From the NCBI RefSeq assembly GCF_900156575.1, contig NZ_FTNY01000002.1, positions 620,001 to 684,000 of the forward strand: 64,000 bases of DNA, given 5' to 3'. Positions 9,230 to 18,067 of this stretch are shown here, one piece after another. This DNA is from Chryseobacterium shigense. Lineage in GTDB: Bacteria > Bacteroidota > Bacteroidia > Flavobacteriales > Weeksellaceae. Made by a program: the position numbers and the translations under genes. Every line of letters starts with the position of its first letter. Positions within the stretch are counted from its first letter, which is position 1. The notes under the pieces were generated by a model. That model worked only from the letters and a program-made list of their open reading frames with translations, was not told the DNA's origin and searched no databases.

Positions 9230-9266
9230 TATTTTTGACAAAAAAAAGATATTTTTTGACAAAAAG
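9230..9266 (+). promoter_or_regulatory. Phased direct repeats and promoter ahead of AraC gene
   Basis: Two copies of TATTTTT(T)GACAAAAA start at 9230 and 9250; their TGACA cores (9236 and 9257) are exactly 21 bases apart, two helical turns. The first copy contains TATTTTTG, a match to the TAnnTTTG promoter element. Direct repeats on one face of the helix are the usual AraC-family operator form, so autoregulation of the gene starting at 9280, and perhaps of the divergent SDR, is likely but unproven. Confidence 0.5.
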
Positions 9267-9279
9267 AACAGAAAGATTT

Positions 9280-10170
9280 ATGAATCGCAATATACCAAAC
9301 TTAGCAATTGATGAACTTACTCTTGGACAAAATATAAATTGGCAAACCCGTGACTATTATGTTACCAAAGATCCCGTAAATAACCTTCTCCGCTATTTTC
9401 CACTACGCCAAAATTGTTACATGATCTCAATTTGTACATCCGGAAGTATGAGGGTCAGGCTGAATGGGGAAGAAATTACTTTGGAGATCAACACATTGGC
9501 AATCTTTACTCCCTCAACCATAATAGACGTCATTGAAATATCAAAAGATTATAGATGTCATTTAGTAATTTTTATGAAAAGCTTTCTCATCGAAACGCTT
9601 AATAACATTTATTTCCTTGAGAGATTTCAATTTTTGAACAACAACGGTCTTTTTAATCTGAGATTGGACGCGAACAATATTTCAAACCTGCTTTCCCATA
9701 TCGATAAGATTATAACAACACAAAAAAATAAAACACACCCATACAGGCATGATATTGTTAGAAACCTGATCATCATCTTGATCTATGAGACAGACAATAT
9801 TTTGAAGAGGCATATATCAGTTAACAATTCTGGTAATAGTTACGGTCAGGAAAAAATACTTTCCGATTTTCAAGTGTTGCTACGCAAAAAATTTTACATG
9901 GAGCGAAAAGTTGGATTTTATTCAAAGGAGCTCAGCATATCAACACAGTTGCTAACAAATATCGTAAGAAAATACACTGGAAAAAGTGCCAAAGATCATA
10001 TTGAGGAAATGGTACTTACTCAGGCTAAAGTATTCCTAAGGTCTGGAAAATACAATGTCTCGGAAGTCGCAACACTATTATACTACGATAACATAGAGGA
10101 ATTCTCTAGATTTTTTAAAAGAAAGACAAGTGTCACACCTCTAAAGTTTTCAAGGAACACGCATTTATAA
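9280..10170 (+). CDS. AraC-family transcriptional regulator
   Basis: 296 residues from ATG 9280; the frame can extend to TTG 9235, but that region holds the promoter and direct repeats, so the ATG is preferred. An N-terminal cupin-like sensor (RLNGEEITLEINTLAIFTPS, about 60-85) precedes a C-terminal double helix-turn-helix (about 195-290) with KEGSI-like ELSISTQLLTNIVRKYTGKS and the hallmark second motif VSEVATLLYYDNIEEFSRFF then TPLKFS. Such proteins activate or repress nearby catabolic or detoxification genes on binding a small ligand. It diverges from the SDR at 8278 and sits before another SDR at 10475. Confidence 0.88.
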   Translation: MNRNIPNLAIDELTLGQNINWQTRDYYVTKDPVNNLLRYFPLRQNCYMISICTSGSMRVRLNGEEITLEINTLAIFTPSTIIDVIEISKDYRCHLVIFMKSFLIETLNNIYFLERFQFLNNNGLFNLRLDANNISNLLSHIDKIITTQKNKTHPYRHDIVRNLIIILIYETDNILKRHISVNNSGNSYGQEKILSDFQVLLRKKFYMERKVGFYSKELSISTQLLTNIVRKYTGKSAKDHIEEMVLTQAKVFLRSGKYNVSEVATLLYYDNIEEFSRFFKRKTSVTPLKFSRNTHL

Positions 10171-10439
10171 ATTGACCAAAGAACTACAGCATCTACCTGT
10201 TAAAATTTTGCATACTAACTGAGAAAATCTCACCAACATTTTTCAGTAATTGATGCAATATGGTCGACGTACATTTTAATCAGCTTGTGCCAACGTATCA
10301 GATTCCATTTAAACAAAATACCTAGAAAATGAAGACCAACTTCCAATCGGTTTTCTACCAATTTTTTATGGTGACAAAGATGAGCTTTAACATCAATTTT
10401 TTTGAACCGTATTGTCGTCTTACTTTTTCAAATAACCAA
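10171..10439. other. Spacer with possible gene remnant
   Basis: No full gene. One plus-strand frame around 10320-10390 reads NEDQLPIGFLPIFYGDKDEL in a protein-like manner but is bounded by stops; it may be a decayed fragment or chance. Nothing else is seen. Confidence 0.3.
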
Positions 10440-10447
10440 TAATTTTG
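10440..10447 (+). promoter_or_regulatory. Promoter -7 element of the SDR gene
   Basis: TAATTTTG matches TAnnTTTG 28 bases before the SDR start at 10475; a TTG lies 25 bases upstream, slightly longer than the usual spacing. Confidence 0.4.
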
Positions 10448-10474
10448 TTGTATTAATTTTAAATAATATTAAAA

Positions 10475-11311
10475 ATGAGTAATCAAAAAGTTTGGTTTAT
10501 TACAGGATGTTCTACAGGTTTTGGTAGAGAACTAGCGAAAGCTGTATTGCAAAAAGGAGATTATGTGGTGGTTACTGCAAGAAATAAACTGGATATTAAA
10601 GATATAGTGGATCCATATCCCGATAGCTCTATCGCTTGTGCATTAGATGTTACAAATGCTGAACAAATTGATGAGAGTGTAAAAATTGCGATAGAGAGAT
10701 TTGGTAAAATTGATATCTTAGTAAATAATGCAGGGATTGGTTACTTCAGCACTATTGAGGAAAGTGATGAAAGAGAAGTACGCAAAATGTTTGAGATTAA
10801 CTATTTTGGTCTTATTCAGCTAACATCGAAAGTTCTTCCATATTTGAGAAAAGAGAAATCGGGTTTTATAGTTAATTTTAGTTCAATTGGTGGTTTGATG
10901 TCATTCCCTAGTGTGGGGCATTATAACGCAACTAAATTTGCCGTTGAAGGTTATTCAGAAGCACTTTCAAAAGAACTCGTAGGAACAAATATTAAGGTGC
11001 TTATAGTAGAGCCTGGTCCATTCAGAACTGATTGGGCAGGTCGTTCAGCTGTCGCAGAAAATATTAAGATCTCCGAATATAGTGATACTTCTGCTGTCAA
11101 AGACAGTATGCGTGAAGGCAGTGGAAAGGAGGCTGGTGATCCAGTTAGAGCCGCTCATGCAATAATTGAGGTAGTAGAGTCAACAAAACCTCCTCTCAGA
11201 TTACTATTGGGAGAAATAGCATTGAACAATGCTTATGTTAAATTAGGAGAACTTAAAAATGATTTTGACAACTGGAAGGATTTAACTTTATCGGCCGATT
11301 TTCCAAAATAG
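10475..11311 (+). CDS. SDR-family oxidoreductase (retinol-dehydrogenase-like)
   Basis: 278 residues. TGCSTGFGRELA glycine loop near residue 10, VTARN after the second strand (Arg suggests NADP), NNAGIG near 90, IVNFSSIGG with catalytic Ser, and YNATK as the Tyr-Lys pair near 155. The extended C-terminus (RAAHAIIEVVESTKPPLRLL) is typical of the SDR group often named short-chain oxidoreductase acting on ketones and aldehydes. It heads a run of seven plus-strand genes to 17986, with 152 bases to the exporter. Its TGCSTGFG form is a normal variant of the TGxxxGxG loop. Confidence 0.88.
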   Translation: MSNQKVWFITGCSTGFGRELAKAVLQKGDYVVVTARNKLDIKDIVDPYPDSSIACALDVTNAEQIDESVKIAIERFGKIDILVNNAGIGYFSTIEESDEREVRKMFEINYFGLIQLTSKVLPYLRKEKSGFIVNFSSIGGLMSFPSVGHYNATKFAVEGYSEALSKELVGTNIKVLIVEPGPFRTDWAGRSAVAENIKISEYSDTSAVKDSMREGSGKEAGDPVRAAHAIIEVVESTKPPLRLLLGEIALNNAYVKLGELKNDFDNWKDLTLSADFPK

Positions 11312-11463
11312 CCAATTTTGATTTTTTCAGATAGATTTGATGATAATTGGGTTGCAAAATTTGCAGCCCTCTTTCTTTTTGACCCAAATAATCAAATCAT
11401 TTGATCTCTTATGCAATATCAGAAAAGAAAAACAACCTCAACTTTGTAAAATAATTATAAATT

Positions 11464-12642
11464 ATGAAAAAGAAAATATTTCCTCTTTTACTTGGAGGTT
11501 TTGGATTAGGTGTAGCTGAATTTGTAATGATGGGGATCCTCCCTCAGATTGCCACTGCCGTTGACATCTCTATTTCCCAAGCAGGTTACTTGATTTCAGC
11601 ATATGCCTTAGGTGTTGTGCTTGGTGTACCTATTCTTAACAATATATCAAAAAAATATTCAGCGAAAAAAGCATTGGTCATTTTATTGCTTATGTTCATA
11701 GTTTTTAACGCTCTGACAATAGTTGCTCCAAACTTTGATCTTTTGGTATTTTCCAGATTGTTAGCAGGACTACCGCATGGGGCCTTTTTCGGTGTTGGAT
11801 CGGTCGTTGCAAGCCGAGTTGCTCAGAAAGGTAAGGAAGCACAGGCTGTTTCTTTTATGTTCATGGGACTTACTTTAGCAAATGTCATTGGCGTTCCTAT
11901 AGGAACATATATTGGACAAGAAGTTTCCTGGCGTGGTTCTTTTATGTTAATCGCCCTTATTGGTTGCATCTCACTTATATTGTTAAAAATATCACTACCT
12001 GACACCCATAGTGATACCAAAGAAAAGGAAGATAGTCCATCACTTCTAAAATTCTTCAACAGTCGTAAAGCTTGGATCATAGTGTTGATGATCTGTATTG
12101 GGCAAGGCGGATTCTTCACATGGTTTAGCTATGTATCACCTCTATTGACGAACGTCAGTGGATTTGATGAAAGCTCGGTTGTATATATATTGATCTTTGC
12201 AGGAGTAGGTATGACAGCAGGAAGTTACTTCGGTGGGCTCCTTTGTGACAGATATACACCAGAAAGAACGGTGATGGGACTATTTGTTTTAATGTCAATC
12301 TCCCTTTTGTTGGTGCATTTTTTCTCATGGTACAAGATACCTTCGCTGATTCTCACTTTCGTGACTGGTGCAACATCGTTTGCTTTGGTTCCATCTATTC
12401 AGATGTTGATCATAAGATCTTGGAAGGGATCCGAAGTTGTAGCATCTTCTGTCGGACAGGCCTGTTTTAACGTTGGAAATGCTTTGGGTGCTTGGTTAGG
12501 TGGAATTCCTCTTGAATATGGAATGAACTATACTTGGTCATCCTCTGTAGGAGTAATAATGGCAACTTTTGGAATATTGATGGCCTATATCATTTTCAAA
12601 AATAGTAAAAGTGAAAGTCTTGGTTCTCACACCTATAGTTAA
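11464..12642 (+). CDS. MFS efflux transporter, AraJ/DHA1-like
   Basis: 392 residues with twelve hydrophobic segments. The opening GFGLGVAEFVMMGILPQIA and the loop motif RLLAGLPHGAFFGVGSVVA are signatures of the AraJ/YdhP group of DHA1 drug-H+ antiporters in the inner membrane. It lies 25 bases before an AraC-type regulator and amid oxidoreductases, so export of a toxic product or precursor is plausible; substrate is unknown. The start at ATG 11464 keeps the first membrane helix intact; an overlapping frame starting at 11337 is not a gene. Confidence 0.88.
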   Translation: MKKKIFPLLLGGFGLGVAEFVMMGILPQIATAVDISISQAGYLISAYALGVVLGVPILNNISKKYSAKKALVILLLMFIVFNALTIVAPNFDLLVFSRLLAGLPHGAFFGVGSVVASRVAQKGKEAQAVSFMFMGLTLANVIGVPIGTYIGQEVSWRGSFMLIALIGCISLILLKISLPDTHSDTKEKEDSPSLLKFFNSRKAWIIVLMICIGQGGFFTWFSYVSPLLTNVSGFDESSVVYILIFAGVGMTAGSYFGGLLCDRYTPERTVMGLFVLMSISLLLVHFFSWYKIPSLILTFVTGATSFALVPSIQMLIIRSWKGSEVVASSVGQACFNVGNALGAWLGGIPLEYGMNYTWSSSVGVIMATFGILMAYIIFKNSKSESLGSHTYS

Positions 12643-12667
12643 TTCTTTAACTCTAAATCACCCCGCA

Positions 12668-13534
12668 ATGAAAGCAACAAAAGTACCGAATGAACTAATG
12701 AATGCACCTCACTACAATAACTTTTTGCGATTAGATTCCGTTAAAATTATTGAATCGTGCACGAGCGTTACAGACAAAAAAGGTGCAATGTTTTTGAAAG
12801 ACCATATGTTACTTTTTGTTCTTGAAGGCACGAAGCATATTTTATATGGTAATCAAAGATATACAGTGTCCAAAAATCAAATGGTTCTATTGAAAAAAAA
12901 CATCAGTTTTGATTATCACAAAACTGGTGATCTGGAAAACAACCATAGTTACGACTGTATTATGTTTTTTCTAAAAGATGAATTTGTATTGGATTACATC
13001 AAAATGGCTGGCATCAAGGATACAACTACAGAAGAAATGGCGAGAATCACTGTAAAGAAAGTAAAAGAACCTTTACTGTCCTTTGTTCTATCTATAAAAC
13101 CATATTTTAATGATGCTTCAAAAATATCTCCAGGTCTGATCAGATTAAAAATGCTTGAACTATTATATGATTTGGCAAACACAGACCGAAATCTACTTTT
13201 ACAATTGCTACAATTGAAACAACAAGTTGTGGCCGACATTCCTCAGATTATAGAAGAAAATTATACAAATCCGCTGAGTCTGGAAGATTTTGCCTATTTG
13301 TCAGGTCGTAGTCTCTCCAGTTTCAAGAGAGATTTCCAATTGATCTACAAAGTTTCGCCAGGTAACTATATCAGGGAAAGACGTCTGAAAAAAGCTAAAG
13401 AGTTATTAACAGTTACAGAACTTCCTGTTAAAGATATCTGCTATGAAACCGGTTTCGACAATGTTGCTCATTTTTCAAGATTGTTTAAAAGCTTTTTTGG
13501 TTCGACACCTTCTCAAACTCGTGCCAAATTTTGA
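12668..13534 (+). CDS. AraC-family regulator, ExsA-like sensor (paralogue of 22422)
   Basis: 288 residues. The longest frame begins at GTG 12611 inside the exporter gene, but ATG 12668 gives an N-terminus (MKATKVPNELMNAPHYNNF) that lines up with the paralogue at 22422 (MKSTMAPGEMLGAPYYHNF), so this start is chosen. The sensor half (VLEGTKHILYGNQRYTV, MVLLKKNISF) is cupin-like; the C-terminal half has EDFAYLSGRSLSSFKRDFQ and the second motif VKDICYETGFDNVAHFSRLF. It is placed between the exporter and the alcohol dehydrogenase and probably controls this run of genes (inference). Confidence 0.87.
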   Translation: MKATKVPNELMNAPHYNNFLRLDSVKIIESCTSVTDKKGAMFLKDHMLLFVLEGTKHILYGNQRYTVSKNQMVLLKKNISFDYHKTGDLENNHSYDCIMFFLKDEFVLDYIKMAGIKDTTTEEMARITVKKVKEPLLSFVLSIKPYFNDASKISPGLIRLKMLELLYDLANTDRNLLLQLLQLKQQVVADIPQIIEENYTNPLSLEDFAYLSGRSLSSFKRDFQLIYKVSPGNYIRERRLKKAKELLTVTELPVKDICYETGFDNVAHFSRLFKSFFGSTPSQTRAKF

Positions 13535-13622
13535 GCGTTTTTGCATATATTTTTGACCTTTTCTAACCTTAAGATTCTCTGATTGAATTGTAATTTTGAA
13601 AGAATTACAAACAATTAAAGAA

Positions 13623-14798
13623 ATGGAAAAAGACAATTCAAGAAGAGCATTTCTTCAGAAAACAGCATTAGCAGGAGCAGGACTTTTACTTGCTGATCAC
13701 ATGGCATTTGCAAGTAATTTACTGTCAAAACCAAACCCAACACCCCCATTCCGAGTGAGATCAAAGGGCTATGCAGCTCGTGACAGCAGTGGAAATTTAG
13801 GTGTTTATGAATTTGAAAGACAGCCTGTAGGTGATAATGATATTCTTATCGAAATTAAATTTTCCGGAGTATGTCACAGTGATATCCACACAGTAAAAGG
13901 TGAGTGGGGAGATCAAAAATATCCATTAGTCCCTGGACATGAAATTGCCGGAATTGTTACAGCAGTAGGCAAGAACGTTAAAAAATTTAAAGTTGGTGAC
14001 CATGCAGGGGTAGGTTGTATGGTTGATAGTTGTGGATCTTGCAAAAGCTGTAAGGATGGTTTACAACAATATTGTGAAAAAGGAACCACAATGACCTACG
14101 GCACGAAATCAGAGAAATATCCTACAGGGGTAACTCAGGGTGGTTACGCCAACAATCTAGTAGTTACAGAAAGTTTTGCAATAAAAATTCCAAAAAACAT
14201 GTCATTACAAGATGCCGCGCCACTACTCTGTGCGGGTGTGACAACTTATTCACCCTTAATGAAGGCTGATGTAGGAAAAGGTATGAAAGTCGGTGTAGCT
14301 GGTATAGGCGGTTTAGGACATCTTGCAATAAAAATAGCTGTATCAAAAGGTGCAGAAGTATATGCTTTTACAACAACAAATGACAAGGTCGATGATATTA
14401 AGAAGTTTGGAGCCAAAGAGGTTATTGTCGTTGATGACCTTTCTAAATTAGATGCGCATAAAGGTACTCTGGATTATATGATCAGCACAATCCCGGTTTC
14501 CTATGATTTGAGCGCATATATTGCTTTGGTAAAGCCAAATGGTAACTACACTCAGGTTGGGCTTCCAGCGGGAAACATATCTTTTAACAACTTTGCTTTC
14601 ATCTCAAGTCGTGTCAACTTCAACGGCTCTTTGATCGGTGGTATTCCGGAGACTCAAGAAATCTTGGATTATTGTGCCCAAAACAAGATTTATCCTGAAA
14701 TTCAGATTGTAGATATCAAAGATATTAATGATGTTTATGATAAAGTTCTTCAAAAAAAAGCTAGATATAGATACGTCATTGATGCAAAAACAATATAA
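13623..14798 (+). CDS. Zinc alcohol dehydrogenase (YahK/AdhA-like) with Tat signal
   Basis: 391 residues from ATG 13623; an upstream TTG at 13596 adds nine residues but would bury the signal. The N-terminus carries a twin-arginine leader, NSRRAFLQKTALAGAGLLL, ending near ADHMAFASN. The rest is a medium-chain dehydrogenase: catalytic zinc site CHSD and PGHEIAG, structural zinc cysteines in SCGSCKSCKDGLQQYC, and cofactor loop GIGGLGHLA. Members such as YahK reduce aldehydes with NADPH in the cytoplasm, so a Tat leader is odd: folded enzyme with bound cofactor would be exported. It is the first of five closely spaced plus-strand genes. Confidence 0.9.
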   Translation: MEKDNSRRAFLQKTALAGAGLLLADHMAFASNLLSKPNPTPPFRVRSKGYAARDSSGNLGVYEFERQPVGDNDILIEIKFSGVCHSDIHTVKGEWGDQKYPLVPGHEIAGIVTAVGKNVKKFKVGDHAGVGCMVDSCGSCKSCKDGLQQYCEKGTTMTYGTKSEKYPTGVTQGGYANNLVVTESFAIKIPKNMSLQDAAPLLCAGVTTYSPLMKADVGKGMKVGVAGIGGLGHLAIKIAVSKGAEVYAFTTTNDKVDDIKKFGAKEVIVVDDLSKLDAHKGTLDYMISTIPVSYDLSAYIALVKPNGNYTQVGLPAGNISFNNFAFISSRVNFNGSLIGGIPETQEILDYCAQNKIYPEIQIVDIKDINDVYDKVLQKKARYRYVIDAKTI

Positions 14799-14828
14799 TT
14801 TCAATCTTAAAATTTAAAATAATATTTT

Positions 14829-15623
14829 ATGAAAAATAACAAAACGGCTCTAGTTACTGGAGCTTCAAACGGAATTGGTTTCGAATTGGCGAAACTTTTA
14901 GCCAAAGATAATTACAACTTAGTTTTAGTTTCTCGTGGCGAAGAAAAACTGGAAGAAGCCAAACAAAAACTTTCTACTTATGGAGTTGAGATCCGTACTA
15001 AATCATCCGATCTCTCAGTTTATGAAGATATTGAAAACCTTAAAAATTGGGTTGATCAAAATAATATAGATTTAGATATTCTAATACTTAATGCTGGACA
15101 AGGTTACGGAGGAGATTTCGTTCATTCAACAGACTTATCACGAGAGTTATCCTTGATCAGATTAAATGTTGATTCATATGTTCACATGTCCAAATTATTT
15201 CTGAAGGATATGGTTGATAAAAATGAAGGAAAAGTTCTCATGACATCATCTGTTTCTGGTACTACACCAATTCCTTTCGAAGCAGTTTATGGTGCTACGA
15301 AGGCTTTTGTAAATTCTTTCTTTTACGCAGTTAGAAACGAATTAAAAACTACCAATATTAACATGACTCTTTTGATGCCTGGCGGAACTGAAACGAATTT
15401 CTTTAAAAATGCAGATATGGCACAGACTAAAATTGGTTCAATGAAAAAAGACAAGCCTGAAGATGTAGCAGAGAGAGGTTACTATGCATTAATGAGTGGC
15501 CATGAATATGCCTATGGTAGTGATGATGTTGAATACGAAGGGGATATTTTGAATAGAATGCAGAGTGAATCTCAAAAAGCCCAAAGACACAGAATGATCT
15601 CAGAACCGAGTCCTAAATCTTAG
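14829..15623 (+). CDS. SDR-family oxidoreductase, DltE-like (paralogue of 26519)
   Basis: 264 residues. TGASNGIGFELAKLLA loop, LILNAGQGYGG, MTSSVSGT with catalytic Ser and YGATK as the Tyr-Lys pair. This is the SDR subgroup annotated as short-chain dehydrogenase of unknown substrate (DltE/YqjQ-like). The C-terminus (RMQSESQKAQRHRMISEPSP) is shared almost word for word with the protein encoded at 26519, so the two are recent paralogues. It follows the alcohol dehydrogenase by 30 bases and precedes the next SDR by 21, so the run is probably one transcript. Confidence 0.88.
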   Translation: MKNNKTALVTGASNGIGFELAKLLAKDNYNLVLVSRGEEKLEEAKQKLSTYGVEIRTKSSDLSVYEDIENLKNWVDQNNIDLDILILNAGQGYGGDFVHSTDLSRELSLIRLNVDSYVHMSKLFLKDMVDKNEGKVLMTSSVSGTTPIPFEAVYGATKAFVNSFFYAVRNELKTTNINMTLLMPGGTETNFFKNADMAQTKIGSMKKDKPEDVAERGYYALMSGHEYAYGSDDVEYEGDILNRMQSESQKAQRHRMISEPSPKS

Positions 15624-15644
15624 TAACAAATCAAATATAATATT

Positions 15645-16379
15645 ATGAAAAATACAGTAACAGTAATAACTGGAGCATCCTCAGGTATCGGAGCTGCCAC
15701 AGCAGAAAAAATTGCAGAAGCCGGCGGAAAAGTTGTTCTAGTAGCAAGAGACGAAAAGAAACTATTATCTCTGGTCGATAAAATTAAAAAAGAAGGTGGC
15801 GAAGCCTATTTTCAAGTGGCAGACGTTTCTGAACTTGAAGATATGAAAAGAGTTTCAGATTATTGCAAAGCTGAAGTCGGTAAAGTGAATAATCTTGTTA
15901 ATAATGCAGGATTAATGCTTTTCTCTTACTGGAAGGATGCGGTGGTTGAGGACTGGAACAAGATGATAGACACAAATATAAAGGGATACCTACATTCCAT
16001 AGCTGCCTTTCTACCTGATTTAATCGATCAGAAATCCGGACATATTCTAAACATGAGTTCTGTGGCCGGAATTCATACTGGAGATGCAAGTGGTGTATAC
16101 AGTGCTACAAAATTTTTCATTAGAGGAATGACAGAAAGCTTAAGGAAGGAGGTTGGAACACAATATAACATTCAAGTTTCGATGGTTAGTCCTGGAGTGA
16201 TTGATACCGGCTGGGCCGATAAAATAGAAAATAAAGCAGGCTCAGAATTGGCAAAAGAGCTGAACAAAGGGGCAATTAAACCAGATGTGATAGCAAATGC
16301 GGTGGTATTTGCTTTATCACAGCCTAATGGTGTGGCAGTAAATGATATAGTTGTATCACCTACTGGCCAAAATTGGTAA
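15645..16379 (+). CDS. SDR-family oxidoreductase (NADP-dependent serine/3-hydroxy-acid type)
   Basis: 244 residues. TGASSGIGAATAEKIA loop, VARDEKK (Arg favouring NADP), NNAGLMLFS, NMSSVAGIH and YSATK. The overall pattern (SYWKDAVVEDWNKMIDTNIKG) is that of the YdfG-like group acting on hydroxy acids, although substrate range in this group is wide. It is 21 bases behind the previous SDR and its stop is 10 bases before the RibD-like reductase. Confidence 0.87.
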   Translation: MKNTVTVITGASSGIGAATAEKIAEAGGKVVLVARDEKKLLSLVDKIKKEGGEAYFQVADVSELEDMKRVSDYCKAEVGKVNNLVNNAGLMLFSYWKDAVVEDWNKMIDTNIKGYLHSIAAFLPDLIDQKSGHILNMSSVAGIHTGDASGVYSATKFFIRGMTESLRKEVGTQYNIQVSMVSPGVIDTGWADKIENKAGSELAKELNKGAIKPDVIANAVVFALSQPNGVAVNDIVVSPTGQNW

Positions 16380-16389
16380 AATTAAAATT

Positions 16390-17097
16390 ATGAATAATGG
16401 ATTGCCTTATGTCATCTGTCTCATGATGACCTCCGTAGATGGTAAAATCTTAGGACAGACCTGGGGGGAGAATCCTCAGGTAAAGAAATTAATAAATAAG
16501 TATGAAGAAGCCCACGAGACCTTTGGAATCAACGCATGGATATGTGGGAGAACGACTTTTGAAAGAGATTTCACAAAAGGTGCTGCACCGATTTTCAAAG
16601 AAGGTACAGATGTGATTTCGCGCGAAGATTTTATTGGAGATAATGAAGCTTCGTCTTTTGCTATTGCAGTGGACGGTAAAGGAAAATTAGGTTGGGAAAG
16701 CAATAACCTGCTTTCTGATCACGTAATTACCATACTAACCGAATCCGTTTCTGATCAGTATTTGCGTCATCTTAGATCAATAAATGTCTCATACATCTTT
16801 GCTGGCAAATCAGAAATAGACCTTAAGAAAGCGATGATACAATTACGTTCTCTCTTCGGCATAGAAACTTTGCTCCTTGAAGGAGGTGGTAGAATGAACG
16901 GAAGTTTTATTCAAGAAAAATTAGTCAATGAATTTCATCAGCTACTCCTTCCGATAATAGATGGAAAAGACAAAACCTCTACCGCTTTTGAGATAGATAA
17001 TTCGAAAGTAGACCATGCAACGCTTTTGAGTCTAAAAGCAGTAAGCAGATTGGACGACGATGTGGTTTTAATGAAATATTTTGTACAATACAATTAA
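16390..17097 (+). CDS. RibD C-terminal/dihydrofolate-reductase-fold reductase
   Basis: 235 residues from ATG 16390; the longer frame from 16351 begins inside the preceding SDR. Family signs are the opening CLMMTSVDGKI, ICGRTTFERDF near residue 50 and LLLEGGGRMNGSF near 165, which form the NADPH-binding fold of RibD C-terminal and dihydrofolate-reductase-like proteins. Stand-alone members reduce small carbonyl or pyrimidine substrates; no riboflavin gene is nearby, so a role in riboflavin synthesis is unlikely. It sits tightly between two other oxidoreductases. Confidence 0.85.
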   Translation: MNNGLPYVICLMMTSVDGKILGQTWGENPQVKKLINKYEEAHETFGINAWICGRTTFERDFTKGAAPIFKEGTDVISREDFIGDNEASSFAIAVDGKGKLGWESNNLLSDHVITILTESVSDQYLRHLRSINVSYIFAGKSEIDLKKAMIQLRSLFGIETLLLEGGGRMNGSFIQEKLVNEFHQLLLPIIDGKDKTSTAFEIDNSKVDHATLLSLKAVSRLDDDVVLMKYFVQYN

Positions 17098-17104
17098 AAA
17101 AATT

Positions 17105-17986
17105 ATGAAAAATAAAAGAATAGCAGTAACAGGAGGGCACGGGAAGATAGGAGTTGTGCTAGTACCATATCTTACATCATTAGGTTACGATGTTTTCGTG
17201 ATTGATAAGGATGAACCCCTATATGAAGGAGAAGCATATATGCAGGCGAATCTCGAAGACTTTGGACAGACACTTGACGCCTTATCAAGCGTTGGAAAAG
17301 ACGTCTATGCAAGGCCTGAGCATAAAGCTTTTGATGCCATAGTACATCTTTCGAGCATGCCACATCCAAGAATGGTTCCTGACAGTGACGAATTCAGAGT
17401 GAACATGATTGTTACGTACAATGTTTTTGAGGCAGCAAAAAGATTGGATATAAAAAATGTCATCTGGACCGCAAGCGAAGTAGGAACAGGAGTGCCTTAT
17501 GACAAAACTAATGCTCCGTATGTTCCAGTGGATGAAGATTACCCTTTAAGAGGATATAATGTCTATTCACTAACAAAGGTGTTGGGTGAAGAAATGGCTC
17601 ATCAATTCTGCTTGAATGATCCAAAGATGCGCATTACATGCCTTCGTCTGTCAAATGTTATGAATCCTGAAGAATATAAAAAGTTTGAAGGATGGCAAAA
17701 TGATCCTAAAGAAAGGCTTTGGAATATGTGGACATATATTGATAACCGAGATGTGGCACAAAGTATCGAACTTGCAATTCAATATGACATTAGAGGTAAA
17801 GATGAATTTTTTATTACCGCTGATAAAACTGTGATGAGAACTCCTACGCAGGAATTAGTCGATAAATACTATCCGGAGATTGAAAAAAGAAAACAGTTTG
17901 AAGGAAATGAAGTTGTGATATCCAATAGCAAGGCAAAAAAAGTACTTGGCTTTGCACCAAAGTATCATTGGGAAGATGAATTATAA
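17105..17986 (+). CDS. NAD-dependent epimerase/dehydratase
   Basis: 293 residues from ATG 17105 (the frame to 17081 overlaps the previous gene). Extended SDR: VTGGHGKIGVVLVPYL nucleotide loop, AIVHLSSMPHP, IWTASEVGTG and the active-site YSLTK near 155. Length and pattern fit the group that includes uronate dehydrogenases and sugar epimerases, but the catalytic class cannot be set by eye. Last gene of the plus-strand run; a strong bidirectional terminator follows at 18006. Confidence 0.86.
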   Translation: MKNKRIAVTGGHGKIGVVLVPYLTSLGYDVFVIDKDEPLYEGEAYMQANLEDFGQTLDALSSVGKDVYARPEHKAFDAIVHLSSMPHPRMVPDSDEFRVNMIVTYNVFEAAKRLDIKNVIWTASEVGTGVPYDKTNAPYVPVDEDYPLRGYNVYSLTKVLGEEMAHQFCLNDPKMRITCLRLSNVMNPEEYKKFEGWQNDPKERLWNMWTYIDNRDVAQSIELAIQYDIRGKDEFFITADKTVMRTPTQELVDKYYPEIEKRKQFEGNEVVISNSKAKKVLGFAPKYHWEDEL

Positions 17987-18005
17987 ATATAGAGTTTAAA
18001 TGTTA

Positions 18006-18035
18006 GAGGCAGTTACTAAGTGAAGTAGCTGCCTC
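18006..18035. terminator. Bidirectional terminator
   Basis: Arms GAGGCAG and CTGCCTC with inner TACT/AGTA pairs, followed by a T-rich tract on the plus strand. It separates the convergent epimerase and MFS genes. Confidence 0.75.
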
Positions 18036-18067
18036 TATTGTTATTTTTTGTTTTAGAAAACATTTTG

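Noticed and set aside
12611..12667. GTG-start extension of the AraC gene overlapping the MFS gene
   Set aside because: The paralogue at 22422 begins at the position matching ATG 12668.
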